A stretch of 64,000 bases of DNA from an uncultured Roseibium sp. (GTDB lineage Bacteria; Pseudomonadota; Alphaproteobacteria; Rhizobiales; Stappiaceae), in assembly GCF_963675985.1 (NCBI RefSeq), contig NZ_OY780958.1, forward strand, positions 3,534,001-3,598,000, written 5' to 3'. Below, in pieces: positions 8,303-16,764 of this stretch; within the stretch, counting starts at the first letter, position 1, and each line of letters opens with the position of its first letter. The notes beneath the pieces are model-generated. The model was not told where the DNA came from and made no database searches. It saw nothing but the letters and a program-made list of their open reading frames with translations. The position numbers and the translations under genes are program-made.

Positions 8303-8962
8303 ATGCAGACGAAAACATTTTTCCGGACCGCCCTGACCGCTGCAGCGCTGCTGACCATGACGTCCGCCGGCTTTGCCAAGGACTGGGTCGAAAAGGTCAG
8401 CGTCAAGCAGGACGGCATCGACGTGAAGGTCATCGAGGTTTCCGCCAACGCAGACGGCTACACCAAGATCAAGACCCCCAGTCACCGTTTTCTTCTGAAC
8501 CTCTATGCCAAGGCCACCAACGGCAAACGCATCGTCGCCATGAAGCTCGGTTCCTTCCATAACGTGTTTTATTTCGAAGGCAGCGGGAACGCCTGGCACA
8601 AGAGCTTTCAGCATCGCGATGTCGGTTCCGGCTCCAAGCGGACCGTCAGCATCGGCTACACGCCGGAGATCCCGGTTCACAAGTTGGCCTGGCACGGCTC
8701 CAATCCGAAGAAACAATGCGAACTCAACCTGATGAACCAGATGAAAAAGGGCCTGTCGAAGACGGACGTTCTGTCGAAAGGCTGGACGGTGAAGGCCCGC
8801 GCCTACTTCGAACTCGATGCCGTGGCCGCCCGCAAAAAGGCCGCGAAAAACAACAAGTGGAGCCTGAAGAACACCACGAACCAGCGCGGCAGCATGACCT
8901 ATGACCTGATCGTCAAATGCAACGCCGGCTTGAAGAAAGCCCCGCCACGCGCAAAATCCTGA
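8303..8962 (+). CDS. Secreted protein of unknown function inside the glc locus
   Basis: The 219-residue product starts at ATG 8303 behind a GGAG Shine-Dalgarno at 8292-8295. It has a textbook signal peptide (MQTKTFFRTALTAAALLTM, cleavage after GFA). The mature part is Lys-rich and basic, with two Cys far apart (in KKQCELNL and IVKCNAG) that could form one disulfide. I recognise no domain. It is transcribed against glcF and glcE, between them, so it is not part of the operon. Its own terminator hairpin follows. Confidence 0.7.
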   Translation: MQTKTFFRTALTAAALLTMTSAGFAKDWVEKVSVKQDGIDVKVIEVSANADGYTKIKTPSHRFLLNLYAKATNGKRIVAMKLGSFHNVFYFEGSGNAWHKSFQHRDVGSGSKRTVSIGYTPEIPVHKLAWHGSNPKKQCELNLMNQMKKGLSKTDVLSKGWTVKARAYFELDAVAARKKAAKNNKWSLKNTTNQRGSMTYDLIVKCNAGLKKAPPRAKS

Positions 8963-8989
8963 CCGATACGGTCTGACTGCCAAACGACG

Positions 8990-9025
8990 AAGCGCCGGAG
9001 AGCTATCCGCTCAGTCGGCGCTTTT
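8990..9025 (+). terminator. Terminator of the secreted-protein gene
   Basis: Arms AAGCGCCG (8990-8997) and CGGCGCTT (9016-9023) enclose a nested GAGC/GCTC stem and are followed by TT. It lies between the convergent ends of the secreted-protein gene and glcE, and could serve both. Confidence 0.65.
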
Positions 9026-9044
9026 CATCGGAATCGCCCGAATT

Positions 9045-10229
9045 TCAGCGCACCATCCGGCCGGGATTGAGGACCCCGTGCGGATCGAACTGCTCCTTGA
9101 CCCGCCGGGCAAGGGCTGCGAGCGCATCCGGTTGCGGCTGGAAAACGGGAACGGACGCCCGTACAGGTGCATCGGCCCTGACCAGGGTCGCGTGCCCGCC
9201 GCCGCATTCGGCGATCGCCGACCGGATCGGCACATCGTGAACCGCTCCGTCCAGACAGTTCAGCCAGACAAGCCCTCCGGACCAGTCGTAAAACGCCTGC
9301 AGGTCCAGCTTTTTGCGCAGTTGTGCGACCAAAGCGGCTCCAGAAGCCGGCGCCACGGATATGCGCCAGACCGGCGTCCTGCCTCCGGCGAACGGCATTA
9401 CGTCGCGGACCCTTGCCCACAACCTCGCCGATTCCTCGTTTTGGATGCGAGTCGGCGTGCCGAAAGGTGCAAGCAGCTTCCTCAAGGTGTCGAACCGATA
9501 GTCGACCGAGGTCGCGAAGCCTTCCAGCCGGAGCAGCGTTTGACCTTCACCGCCTTCGATGCCGGCGGGAAGATGGGCCGCGCCGGAGACTTCCGCGGAC
9601 GATCCCATGGCCGAGCACATGGCCTTGACCGCATCCTCGTCGGACAGGCCGGCAAGGCAGAAACTCGCACTGGTTTCCGGTTTCGGGTTGACCTTCAGGG
9701 TGACCGTGGTGGCGACCGCCAGGGTTCCCCAGGAACTGCAGAGCGCACGCGGCAGATCATAGCCAGTGACGTTCTTCACCACGCGGCCGCCGGAATTGAA
9801 GACCTCGCCGCGGCCGGAGACCGCCTCCATGCCCAAGATATGATCGCGGGCAGCCCCTGCCTTGATCCGGCGCGGTCCTGAAAGATTGGCAGCAAGGGTA
9901 CCGCCGACCGTCCCCCTGCCCGGCGCCTGCCCCAGAAGCGGACCGTAGTCCATCGGCTCGAACGACAGCTCCTGTCCCCTTTGTGCCACCAATGCCTCGA
10001 CTTCGGCGATCGGCGTTCCCGCCTTCACCGTGAGCACGAGTTCGGCCGGCTCGTAGACCTCCACGCCGCTCAGGTCGGAGAGATCGAGCATATGCGCTGC
10101 CTGGACCGGGCGGCCAAGCGCGCGCTTGGTGCCCTGTCCGATGATTTCCAGCGGCGCGTGCTCGGCAGCGGCCCACTTGACTGCCTCGCAGGTCTCGCGC
10201 GTGTCGCGCGGTTTCAGTGTCGCGTCCAT
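9045..10229 (-). CDS. glcE: Glycolate oxidase FAD-binding subunit GlcE
   Basis: GlcE is the shorter FAD-binding partner of GlcD in glycolate dehydrogenase, which oxidises glycolate to glyoxylate at the membrane. The 394-residue protein has the FAD_binding_4 fold with GQGTKRALG near residue 32, the GRGTVGGTLAANLSGPRR block near 104, and VVKNVTGYDLPRAL near 148. It ends in the family-typical FDPHGVLNPGRM. It begins 15 bases after the glcD stop, so glcD and glcE are one transcript. Confidence 0.95.
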   Translation of the reverse strand: MDATLKPRDTRETCEAVKWAAAEHAPLEIIGQGTKRALGRPVQAAHMLDLSDLSGVEVYEPAELVLTVKAGTPIAEVEALVAQRGQELSFEPMDYGPLLGQAPGRGTVGGTLAANLSGPRRIKAGAARDHILGMEAVSGRGEVFNSGGRVVKNVTGYDLPRALCSSWGTLAVATTVTLKVNPKPETSASFCLAGLSDEDAVKAMCSAMGSSAEVSGAAHLPAGIEGGEGQTLLRLEGFATSVDYRFDTLRKLLAPFGTPTRIQNEESARLWARVRDVMPFAGGRTPVWRISVAPASGAALVAQLRKKLDLQAFYDWSGGLVWLNCLDGAVHDVPIRSAIAECGGGHATLVRADAPVRASVPVFQPQPDALAALARRVKEQFDPHGVLNPGRMVR

Positions 10230-10244
10230 GGGATTGCGATACTC

Positions 10245-11741
10245 CTAGAAGCGGGGGATGTCCGGGAACGGAAGCTGTCCTTTATGAACATGCATCTTGC
10301 CGAGTTCGGCGCAGCGGTGCAGCACCGGGAACACCTTGCCCGGGTTCAAAAGGTGCTTGTCGTCGAAGGCGCATTTGACCCGCTGCTGCTGCTTCAGGTC
10401 GTCTTCGGAGAACATGTCCGTCATCAGATCGCGCTTTTCGATGCCGACCCCATGCTCGCCGGTGAGAACGCCGCCGACCTCCACGCAAAGCCGCAGGATA
10501 TCCGCGCCGAATGCTTCGGCGGCATCCAGTTCGCCCGGCTTGTTGGCATCATAGAGGATGAGCGGATGCAGGTTGCCGTCACCGGCATGAAACACATTGG
10601 CGACCCGCAGCCCGTGCTTGTCAGACAGTTCGCGCATGCGCGCCAGTACTTTCGGCAGTTCCCTGCGCGGGATCGTTCCGTCCATGCACAGATAGTCGGG
10701 CGAGATCCGGCCGACCGCCGGGAACGCCGCCTTGCGCCCGGCCCAGAAGGTAAGGCGTTCCTCCTCGTTTGTCGAAATCCGGATATGGCTTGCCTTGTTG
10801 TCCTTCGCGATCGCCTCGACCCGGCCGATCAGATAGTCGACCTCCGCCTCCGGACCGTCGAGTTCGACAATCAGAAGCGCCTCGACATCGAGCGGATAGC
10901 CGGCATGGACGAAATCCTCGGCCGCGTGAATGGCCGGCTTGTCCATCATCTCCATACCGCCGGGGATGATCCCGGCGCCGATGATGTCGGCCACGCAACG
11001 GCCGCCGTCTTCGCTGGAGGGAAAGCCGATCAGGAGCGCGCGAGCGGTTTCCGGTTTCTGCAGGATGCGCACGGTCACTTCGGTGACCACGCCGAGCAAG
11101 CCTTCCGATCCGGTCATCAAGCCGAGCAGGTCATAGCCCTCGCTGTCGAGATGCTTTCCGCCGAGGTGGATCACCTCTCCCGTGATCAGAACCATTTCCA
11201 GGCCGAGCACGTTATTGGTCGTCAGGCCGTATTTCAGGCAATGCACGCCACCGGAATTTTCCGCAATATTGCCGCCGATGGAACAGGCGATCTGGGACGA
11301 GGGATCGGGCGCATAATAGAAACCTTCCTGCTCGACGGCCCGGGTAATCCCGAGGTTGGTCACGCCCGGCTGCACGACGACCGCCCGGTTCGGATAGTCG
11401 ATGTCGAGTACCCGGTTGAACTTCATCATGGACAGCAACACGCCGTCGGCAAGCGGCAGTGCACCGCCGGAGAGCGACGTCCCGGCACCGCGCGGCACCA
11501 CCTTGACGTCATTCTCGTGGCAATAGCGCAGGACGCGCGATACCTGGTCCACGGTTTCGGGAAGAACCACGATCAGCGGCAACTGTCGGTAGGCGGTCAG
11601 GCCGTCTGTCTCATAGGGCCGCATTTCGGTTTCATCATGGATCACGCCCTCGCCCGGCACGATGGCCTGCAGCGCTTTGACGATGTCCGCCCTGCGGGCG
11701 ATGACCGCGCCATCCGGCGCCGGCATTGCAATCGCGGTCAT
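10245..11741 (-). CDS. glcD: Glycolate oxidase subunit GlcD
   Basis: GlcD is the catalytic FAD subunit that oxidises glycolate, and often D-lactate. The 498-residue product shows the FAD-binding domain (VVPRGAGTSLSGGALPL, then SIGGNIAENSGGVHCLKYG) and the C-terminal FAD-oxidase domain with NVFHAGDGNLHP and GGVLTGEHGVGIEKRD. The start at 11741 is set by a GGGAGAGG Shine-Dalgarno directly upstream. The frame runs open for 113 more codons into the lysR gene, which is not coding. It is divergent from the LysR regulator, which probably controls it. Confidence 0.96.
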   Translation of the reverse strand: MTAIAMPAPDGAVIARRADIVKALQAIVPGEGVIHDETEMRPYETDGLTAYRQLPLIVVLPETVDQVSRVLRYCHENDVKVVPRGAGTSLSGGALPLADGVLLSMMKFNRVLDIDYPNRAVVVQPGVTNLGITRAVEQEGFYYAPDPSSQIACSIGGNIAENSGGVHCLKYGLTTNNVLGLEMVLITGEVIHLGGKHLDSEGYDLLGLMTGSEGLLGVVTEVTVRILQKPETARALLIGFPSSEDGGRCVADIIGAGIIPGGMEMMDKPAIHAAEDFVHAGYPLDVEALLIVELDGPEAEVDYLIGRVEAIAKDNKASHIRISTNEEERLTFWAGRKAAFPAVGRISPDYLCMDGTIPRRELPKVLARMRELSDKHGLRVANVFHAGDGNLHPLILYDANKPGELDAAEAFGADILRLCVEVGGVLTGEHGVGIEKRDLMTDMFSEDDLKQQQRVKCAFDDKHLLNPGKVFPVLHRCAELGKMHVHKGQLPFPDIPRF

Positions 11742-11799
11742 GGCCTCTCCCTTTCCATTTCCGAACAAATATGATCTATTATTGCCGAAAAGACATATA

Positions 11800-11814
11800 A
11801 TCAATTCGGTTGAT
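11800..11814. promoter_or_regulatory. LysR-type operator between glcD and lysR
   Basis: ATCAATTCGGTTGAT fits both the ATC-N9-GAT and the T-N11-A recognition patterns of LysR-type regulators. It lies in the 166-base divergent region, 59 bases upstream of the glcD start and 94 bases upstream of the lysR start. This is the usual place for an operator that serves activation of the target and autorepression. Confidence 0.55.
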
Positions 11815-11907
11815 CGCGTCAGGATCCGGCGACTTGCCAATCCTGTCAAAAAACCGGGCCGGGCGAAACGTCGACGAAGCAATAATAATCTTTCCGGGCA
11901 GTTGAAA

Positions 11908-12852
11908 ATGAGCAATCTCACGGACATGGAGATTTTCGCAAGGGTCGTCAGCGCCGGCAGCATGTCGGCGGCGGGCCGGGAAATGTCGCTTTCCCCCGCC
12001 GTGGTTTCCAAACGGATCCGCAGGCTTGAGGACAAGCTCGGCACACGGCTCCTGCAGCGCACGACCCGCCAGATTGCCATGACCGAAGGCGGACAGGGAT
12101 TTTATGAACGCGTCGTCGCCATTCTTGCTTCCGTGGAAGAGGCCGAAGCGTTTGTCACCCGCGGGTCCGCTCAGGCGCGAGGCACGCTGAAGGTGGCGGC
12201 CCCGACTTCGTTCGGACGTCTGCATATTGCGCCCTACCTCGGCAAGTTCCTGAAAGACAATCCGGACCTGTCGATCAATCTCGACCTGGGCGACGACTTC
12301 GTCGACATCGTCGGCGAAGGCTACGACCTGGCGATCCGGATTGCCGAGCTGTCCGATTCCAGCCTCGTGGCGCGCCGGCTCGCTCCGGTTCACAGGATCC
12401 TGTGTGCGGCACCAGGCTATCTCGCAGAGCACGGCGAACCGGCCTCCATCGACGACTTGCTGGAAAACCACGTCTGCCTGGCCGCGGTCAATCAGGACCC
12501 ATGGCGGCTGATGGGCCCGCACGGTATCGAGACGGTGCGTACGCTCGCCCCGATCCGGACCAATTCCAGCGAAGTGGTTCGCGAGTGCCTTCTGGCGGGC
12601 GTTGGTGTCGCCCTGCGCTCCACCTGGGACATCGGACCGGAACTGCGAGAGGGAAAACTCAAGATCGTCCTGCCGCAATATCGCGCGTCAAAGGATGTGG
12701 GCCTGCATGCCGTCTACCCGAGCCGGCGCTTTCTGCCGGCGAAGGTCCGGGTCTTTATCGATTTCCTCGCCGGACTATACGGCCCCTCCCCCTACTGGGA
12801 CGCCGGGCTGGACGCATGGCTGGATGCTTCCGGCACTGCCAAGGCAAGCTGA
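11908..12852 (+). CDS. LysR family transcriptional regulator, divergent from glcD
   Basis: The 314-residue protein has an N-terminal winged helix-turn-helix (AAGREMSLSPAVVSKRIRRL near residues 22-41) and a LysR substrate-binding domain. It resembles the CrgA/DsdC-type branch with a C-terminal YPSRRFLPAKVRVFIDFL block. The start at 11908 begins at the typical MSNLTDMEIFARVV. Its divergent position and the LysR-type site upstream suggest it controls glycolate oxidase, with glycolate or glyoxylate as a plausible effector. Both points are inference. Confidence 0.88.
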   Translation: MSNLTDMEIFARVVSAGSMSAAGREMSLSPAVVSKRIRRLEDKLGTRLLQRTTRQIAMTEGGQGFYERVVAILASVEEAEAFVTRGSAQARGTLKVAAPTSFGRLHIAPYLGKFLKDNPDLSINLDLGDDFVDIVGEGYDLAIRIAELSDSSLVARRLAPVHRILCAAPGYLAEHGEPASIDDLLENHVCLAAVNQDPWRLMGPHGIETVRTLAPIRTNSSEVVRECLLAGVGVALRSTWDIGPELREGKLKIVLPQYRASKDVGLHAVYPSRRFLPAKVRVFIDFLAGLYGPSPYWDAGLDAWLDASGTAKAS

Positions 12853-13049
12853 AAAATCACCCTTATGTATCGGTTGCAATTTCAGACACAGAATGTCCCT
12901 TTGGGGGTAAGCGGTTTTGACACGAACCTGCGACATAGGCGCTCAAGTCCAGAAAAACCGAACAAGTTTTCTGGCTGCTCCCTTGCTTTGGGCTTCGTTT
13001 TTTTGTTCTAAAACTGCTATGTGATTACGCGTCATTGAGGGAGAATGAA

Positions 13050-13448
13050 ATGAAGCGTCTCGTAATGATTGCCAGCACGGCTCTCCTTGCCCTGACTGTT
13101 ACCGCATCGGCTGAAGGCGATGTGGACAAGGGCGAGAAGGTCTTCAAGAAGTGCAAGGCCTGCCATGCCATCGGCCCTGACGCCAAGAACAAGGTCGGCC
13201 CGGAGCTGAACGGCATCGTCGGCCGCAAGGTCGCCAGTGTCGAGGGCTTCAAGTATTCCCCGGCCATGAAGAAATTCGCCGAAGGCGACAAGGTGTGGGA
13301 CGATGAGACCCTCCACGTCTACCTGACGAAGCCGAAGGACCTGGTTCCGAAAACCAAGATGGCCTTTGCCGGTCTGAGAAAAGAGAAAGACCGCGACGAC
13401 ATCGTCGCCTATCTCGCCCAGTTCAACGCGGACGGATCGACGAAGTAA
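13050..13448 (+). CDS. Periplasmic class I c-type cytochrome
   Basis: The 132-residue protein starts at ATG 13050 behind a GAGGGAG Shine-Dalgarno. A signal peptide ends near residue 21 (TASA). The haem is attached at CKACH (residues 35-39), and M104 in VPKTKMAFAG is the likely sixth ligand. Size and motifs match the cytochrome c2/c550 group that carries electrons between the bc1 complex and terminal oxidases or other reductases. It is monocistronic with a strong terminator. Confidence 0.92.
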   Translation: MKRLVMIASTALLALTVTASAEGDVDKGEKVFKKCKACHAIGPDAKNKVGPELNGIVGRKVASVEGFKYSPAMKKFAEGDKVWDDETLHVYLTKPKDLVPKTKMAFAGLRKEKDRDDIVAYLAQFNADGSTK

Positions 13449-13465
13449 GCGCTCATCCCGCAGGA

Positions 13466-13500
13466 AACAAAAGGCCGGCTCCCTGCGAGCCGGCCTTTTT
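13466..13500. terminator. Bidirectional terminator between cytochrome c and DUF3422 genes
   Basis: An 11-bp perfect stem (AAGGCCGGCTC 13471-13481 with GAGCCGGCCTT 13487-13497) with a 5-base loop is flanked by an A-rich side and a T-tail. It sits between convergent genes and can end both transcripts. Confidence 0.85.
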
Positions 13501-13517
13501 CATTTGTTCTGCAGGGA

Positions 13518-14840
13518 TCACTTGCCTGCCTCCTCGTCGGCGCCTTCGGCGTGATGGGACCGGATCCTGCGCACGATAAGCCAGATGCCGACAACAACCA
13601 CCGGCACCGCCAGCCCCGTTGTGATTTCCGGGCCGGGCATCGGGACCCCTGCCGTCTTAACGCCCTTGGCGAGATAGGACAGCAGACCGATGACGTAGTA
13701 GCTGATGGCGGCGACAGACAGGCCTTCGACCGTCTGTTGCAGGCGAAGCTGAACCCGGGCGCGCCGGTTCATGGATTCCAGAAGGCTCCGGTTCTGCTGT
13801 TCCAGATCCACATCGACCCGTGTGCGCAACAGAGTCGTCGCGCGTGCCAGTTTTTCCGACAGCTTGTCCTGACGCATCTCCAGCGCCTGGCAGGTGCGCA
13901 TGGCGGGCCCCAGCCGGCGCCCCAGAAAAGAGGACATGCTCAGATCACCGGGGGCCGCTTCCTCGCCCAGTGTCCGCAGACGGGCCAGAACGATTTCGTA
14001 ATAGGCCCGGCTTGCGGCGAACCGATAGGTGCTTGCGGCGGCCGCCGCCTCCAGGGCGGCTGCCAGCCTGGACAATTTCTCCAGCAAGGTCCGGTTTTCC
14101 TCAAGCCCGGCCGTATCCTGGATACTCCTGGTCAAATCGACCAGCTCCGTCTCGATCGCTCCGATATCCGGTTGCCGGCTGTTTGCTTCAAACAGACCGA
14201 GCAGGGCCAGGGTCCTGTAGGTTTCGATTTCCAGCAGCCGTTGAACCACGGTGCCGCACTGAACCGCCGTCATGTCGTCGTTGATGACGATGATCCGGGT
14301 CAGGCCGTCCCCGTCCGGACGAAAATCGGTCGCCGCAAGCCCAGCGCCGTTTTCCACCTTGAACACGGTCAGGCTTGCCGGATCGTAATGGCTTCGCCAG
14401 TCCTGAGAGGCCGACGGTTTGCACAGATCGAGCCGGGTCGACACCAGCATGGGCCCCGGCGCCCGGAATGCGACCCCGAAGGGATGCGTGGCCGGCAGAG
14501 GCCCGAAAGGCCCCGGAGACGTTGACGGGCCGTGCCACGTGTAGGTGGTGAACTCGGCATGCCGTTCCCAACTCAGCGTCCCACCGCCGAATTCCAGCAC
14601 ATGGTGCCGCGCCGCCTTTCCGGGACCGGCCGCCCCCTGGCTGGCGCACAGGTCGGAAAACCAGTCGAAATCAGCGACAGCCTGTTCGGGCGTCGTGGTG
14701 AAAGCATAATGAAGGATGATGCCAGGCGCCGACAGCGGCCGAAACGGACGGGCATGCACCTCCCCCAAAACGGCTTCACGCATGGGATGTGTTTTGAAGG
14801 CCGGTAACGGGCTCGCCCTGTCCTTCGAATTCTCGCCCAT
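13518..14840 (-). CDS. DUF3422 family membrane-anchored protein
   Basis: The 440-residue protein starts at ATG 14840 (a TTG at 14852 is a weaker option). It begins with the family's HPMREAVLGEVHARPFRPL segment. It then has a long alpha-helical middle containing the NRTLLEKLSRLAAALEA and FLGRRLGPAMRTCQA blocks, and two transmembrane helices near the C-terminus (around ISYYVIGLLSYLAKG and GLAVPVVVVGIWLIV). The architecture suggests a large cytoplasmic domain tethered to the inner membrane. The family is widespread in proteobacteria and uncharacterised. Confidence 0.88.
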   Translation of the reverse strand: MGENSKDRASPLPAFKTHPMREAVLGEVHARPFRPLSAPGIILHYAFTTTPEQAVADFDWFSDLCASQGAAGPGKAARHHVLEFGGGTLSWERHAEFTTYTWHGPSTSPGPFGPLPATHPFGVAFRAPGPMLVSTRLDLCKPSASQDWRSHYDPASLTVFKVENGAGLAATDFRPDGDGLTRIIVINDDMTAVQCGTVVQRLLEIETYRTLALLGLFEANSRQPDIGAIETELVDLTRSIQDTAGLEENRTLLEKLSRLAAALEAAAAASTYRFAASRAYYEIVLARLRTLGEEAAPGDLSMSSFLGRRLGPAMRTCQALEMRQDKLSEKLARATTLLRTRVDVDLEQQNRSLLESMNRRARVQLRLQQTVEGLSVAAISYYVIGLLSYLAKGVKTAGVPMPGPEITTGLAVPVVVVGIWLIVRRIRSHHAEGADEEAGK

Positions 14841-15576
14841 GACGTTCCCCAATCCTTCCGTCTCACCTGGTTGATCTCGATGATCCGGTCTGAGAATGGC
14901 TTATGGAGCGGAACCTTGTCACGGGTTTTGGTTGGAACAGGCGCGCGTTATCGCGACGCTGGTAAAAATCCACAATGATTTTCAACGCAGCGTCACAACT
15001 GAATGCAAATTCGAGAAACAATTCTCATATGGCGAGAAATCATAACCTGCCACTGGCAAACCTCTCAACCCTTTGTCGCACCGCAAAATTTTCACACCAT
15101 CCGGCGGCGTGATTTTCTCAGGCCAACGCACCTTATGGATCATGCAATGTGGCCGACCAAAACGAGCAGCAGCACATGCCCATCGGACCCCTCGCTTCAA
15201 TCTGTATCTCGTATTTTATAAATGCATTCGATTATTCATATTTTTCGAAATTGTTCTGGAACAATCCCGGTCCTTCCACGATCGACAAACCAGCCTATTC
15301 AGACGACGGGTGTATATTACGCACAATCTACAACCCGACGCAGATGCGAAATATACTTTCCGCAACGCAATAATAATACGACGCACGATATTTCAAATAA
15401 TTCAATTAACATATTAAGCAAATAATTCTACTTCCGAGAATTTCTATAGATTCCTCTTTAATTCCGAGAAACGATAAATACAGCTCCTCTTGTTCTTCCT
15501 TATGGATAATGGTTTCCTAACCCTGTTTAGGCCCGGCAAATTCATAAACAAAGCCGGCATAAACGGGAGGAAAACC
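14841..15576. other. Long AT-rich gene-free region upstream of the TRAP operon
   Basis: These 736 bases hold no credible gene; the open frames are short and show no conserved features. Composition drops sharply to AT-rich between about 15200 and 15500. The region contains the 16-base dyad ATTGTTCTGGAACAAT (15250-15265) and two copies of TTCCGAGAA around 15430-15470. It probably contains the promoter and operators of the downstream dctPQM-amidase operon, and possibly a remnant of acquired DNA. Confidence 0.5.
15250..15265. promoter_or_regulatory. Candidate operator dyad upstream of the first TRAP operon
   Basis: ATTGTTC-TG-GAACAAT is a dyad with perfect 7-bp arms, 312 bases before the dctP start. 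The hexamers TTGTTC and GAACAA recur upstream of the fadR gene (22384-22399), so the FadR-type regulator of this cluster is a plausible ligand. This is not proven. Confidence 0.4.
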
Positions 15577-16680
15577 ATGACTGATACAGTGAACAGGAGA
15601 CGGTTCCTGAAAGGCAGCGCGCTTGCCGCCACAGCAACGGCAGGCACTCTTGCCGCGCCCGCCGTAGCGCGCGCCGAACCGACCGTCCTGAAGATGCAGG
15701 CCGCCTGGGGAGGCGGCATCTTTCTTGAAAACGCGAAGTCCTACGTGGACACCGTCCATGCCATGGCTGGCAAGGATCTGAAGATAGACCTCCTGCCGGT
15801 GGACTCGGTCGTCAAGACCAGCCAGATGCAGGATGCCGTACACCGGGGCGTGCTCGATGCGGCCCACTACGTTCCGGCCTACTGGTATTCCAAGTCGAAA
15901 ACCGCGTCCCTGTTCGGCACAGGCCCGTGCTTCGGCTGGTCTTCTCAGGAAGTGCTTGGCTGGGTCAATTACGGCGGCGGCCAGGAGTTGTTCGACGAAC
16001 TGATGGGCTCACTCGGCCTGAACGTCGTTTCCTTCTTCAACAGTCCGATGCCGGCACAGCCGCTCGGCTGGTTCAAGGAGCCGATTACAGACGCCGCGCA
16101 GATGAACGGCCTGAAGTATCGCACGGTCGGCCTGGCCGCGGACGTGATGCTGCAGATGGGCCTTTCGGTCGTGCAGCTTCCTGGAGGTGAAATCCAGCCG
16201 GCGATGAAGTCCGGGCTGATCGACGCGGCCGAGTTCAACAACCCGACCTCCGACCGCGATTTCGGCATGCAGGACGTCTCGAAGAACTACATGCTGGCGT
16301 CGTTCCACCAGAGCCAGGAATTCTTCGAAATCACCTTCAACAAGAAGAAGTACGAGAACCTGCCGTCCGAGCTTCAGGCCATCCTCAAGCACGCGTCGAA
16401 TGCGGAGAACTCGAACTTCTACTGGCACAACACCAAGCGCTACGCGGAAGACCTCGTCAAGCTGCAGGAAGAGCAAGGCGTCAACGTGCATCGCACGCCG
16501 GATGCGGTCATGGCCGCTCAGCTGGATGCCTGGGATGCTGTCGTTACCCGCATTTCCGAAGAAGACCCCTTCTTCGCCAAGGTGATCGAATCCCAGAAGA
16601 AGTACGCGCAAGAGGTGATGGGCTACCTGAACCTCAACCAGCCTGACTACAAGCTGGCCTACACGCACTACTTCGGCTGA
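15577..16680 (+). CDS. dctP: TRAP transporter substrate-binding protein, Tat-exported, 2-oxo/2-hydroxy acid type
   Basis: The 367-residue periplasmic binding protein starts at 15577 behind a strong GGGAGG. The N-terminus MTDTVNRRRFLKGSALAA is a twin-arginine signal, so the protein is probably exported folded. The mature sequence resembles the TakP/lactate-binding branch of DctP proteins: W in MQAAWGGGIF, LGWVNYGGGQELFDEL, the GLKYRTVG arginine and the DAAEFNNPTSDRDFG glutamate, which in that group contact the carboxylate and cation. It heads an operon with dctQ, dctM, an amidase and hydroxyacid genes. Substrate is inferred as a 2-oxo or 2-hydroxy monocarboxylate. Confidence 0.88.
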   Translation: MTDTVNRRRFLKGSALAATATAGTLAAPAVARAEPTVLKMQAAWGGGIFLENAKSYVDTVHAMAGKDLKIDLLPVDSVVKTSQMQDAVHRGVLDAAHYVPAYWYSKSKTASLFGTGPCFGWSSQEVLGWVNYGGGQELFDELMGSLGLNVVSFFNSPMPAQPLGWFKEPITDAAQMNGLKYRTVGLAADVMLQMGLSVVQLPGGEIQPAMKSGLIDAAEFNNPTSDRDFGMQDVSKNYMLASFHQSQEFFEITFNKKKYENLPSELQAILKHASNAENSNFYWHNTKRYAEDLVKLQEEQGVNVHRTPDAVMAAQLDAWDAVVTRISEEDPFFAKVIESQKKYAQEVMGYLNLNQPDYKLAYTHYFG

Positions 16681-16764
16681 TCCGAGCCCCTTTTGCCGGA
16701 TGTTGCCGCGGGGACCCGTTCCGGGCCCCCGCGCATTCCCGCCTGCAAACCGCCAGAGGCTGAC

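Noticed and set aside
9981..11774. A 597-codon open frame on the + strand opposite glcD and glcE
   Set aside because: It is the antisense of two well-recognised genes, has no family features, and shows the His/Gly/Asp-rich composition typical of antisense frames in GC-rich DNA.
11742..12080. N-terminal extension of glcD by 113 residues
   Set aside because: It overlaps the divergent lysR coding region, lacks a ribosome-binding site and is not part of GlcD; a strong Shine-Dalgarno supports the start at 11741.
15073..15417. A 114-codon frame in the AT-rich gap before dctP
   Set aside because: No start signal, no domain, and its amino acid make-up follows the local base composition.
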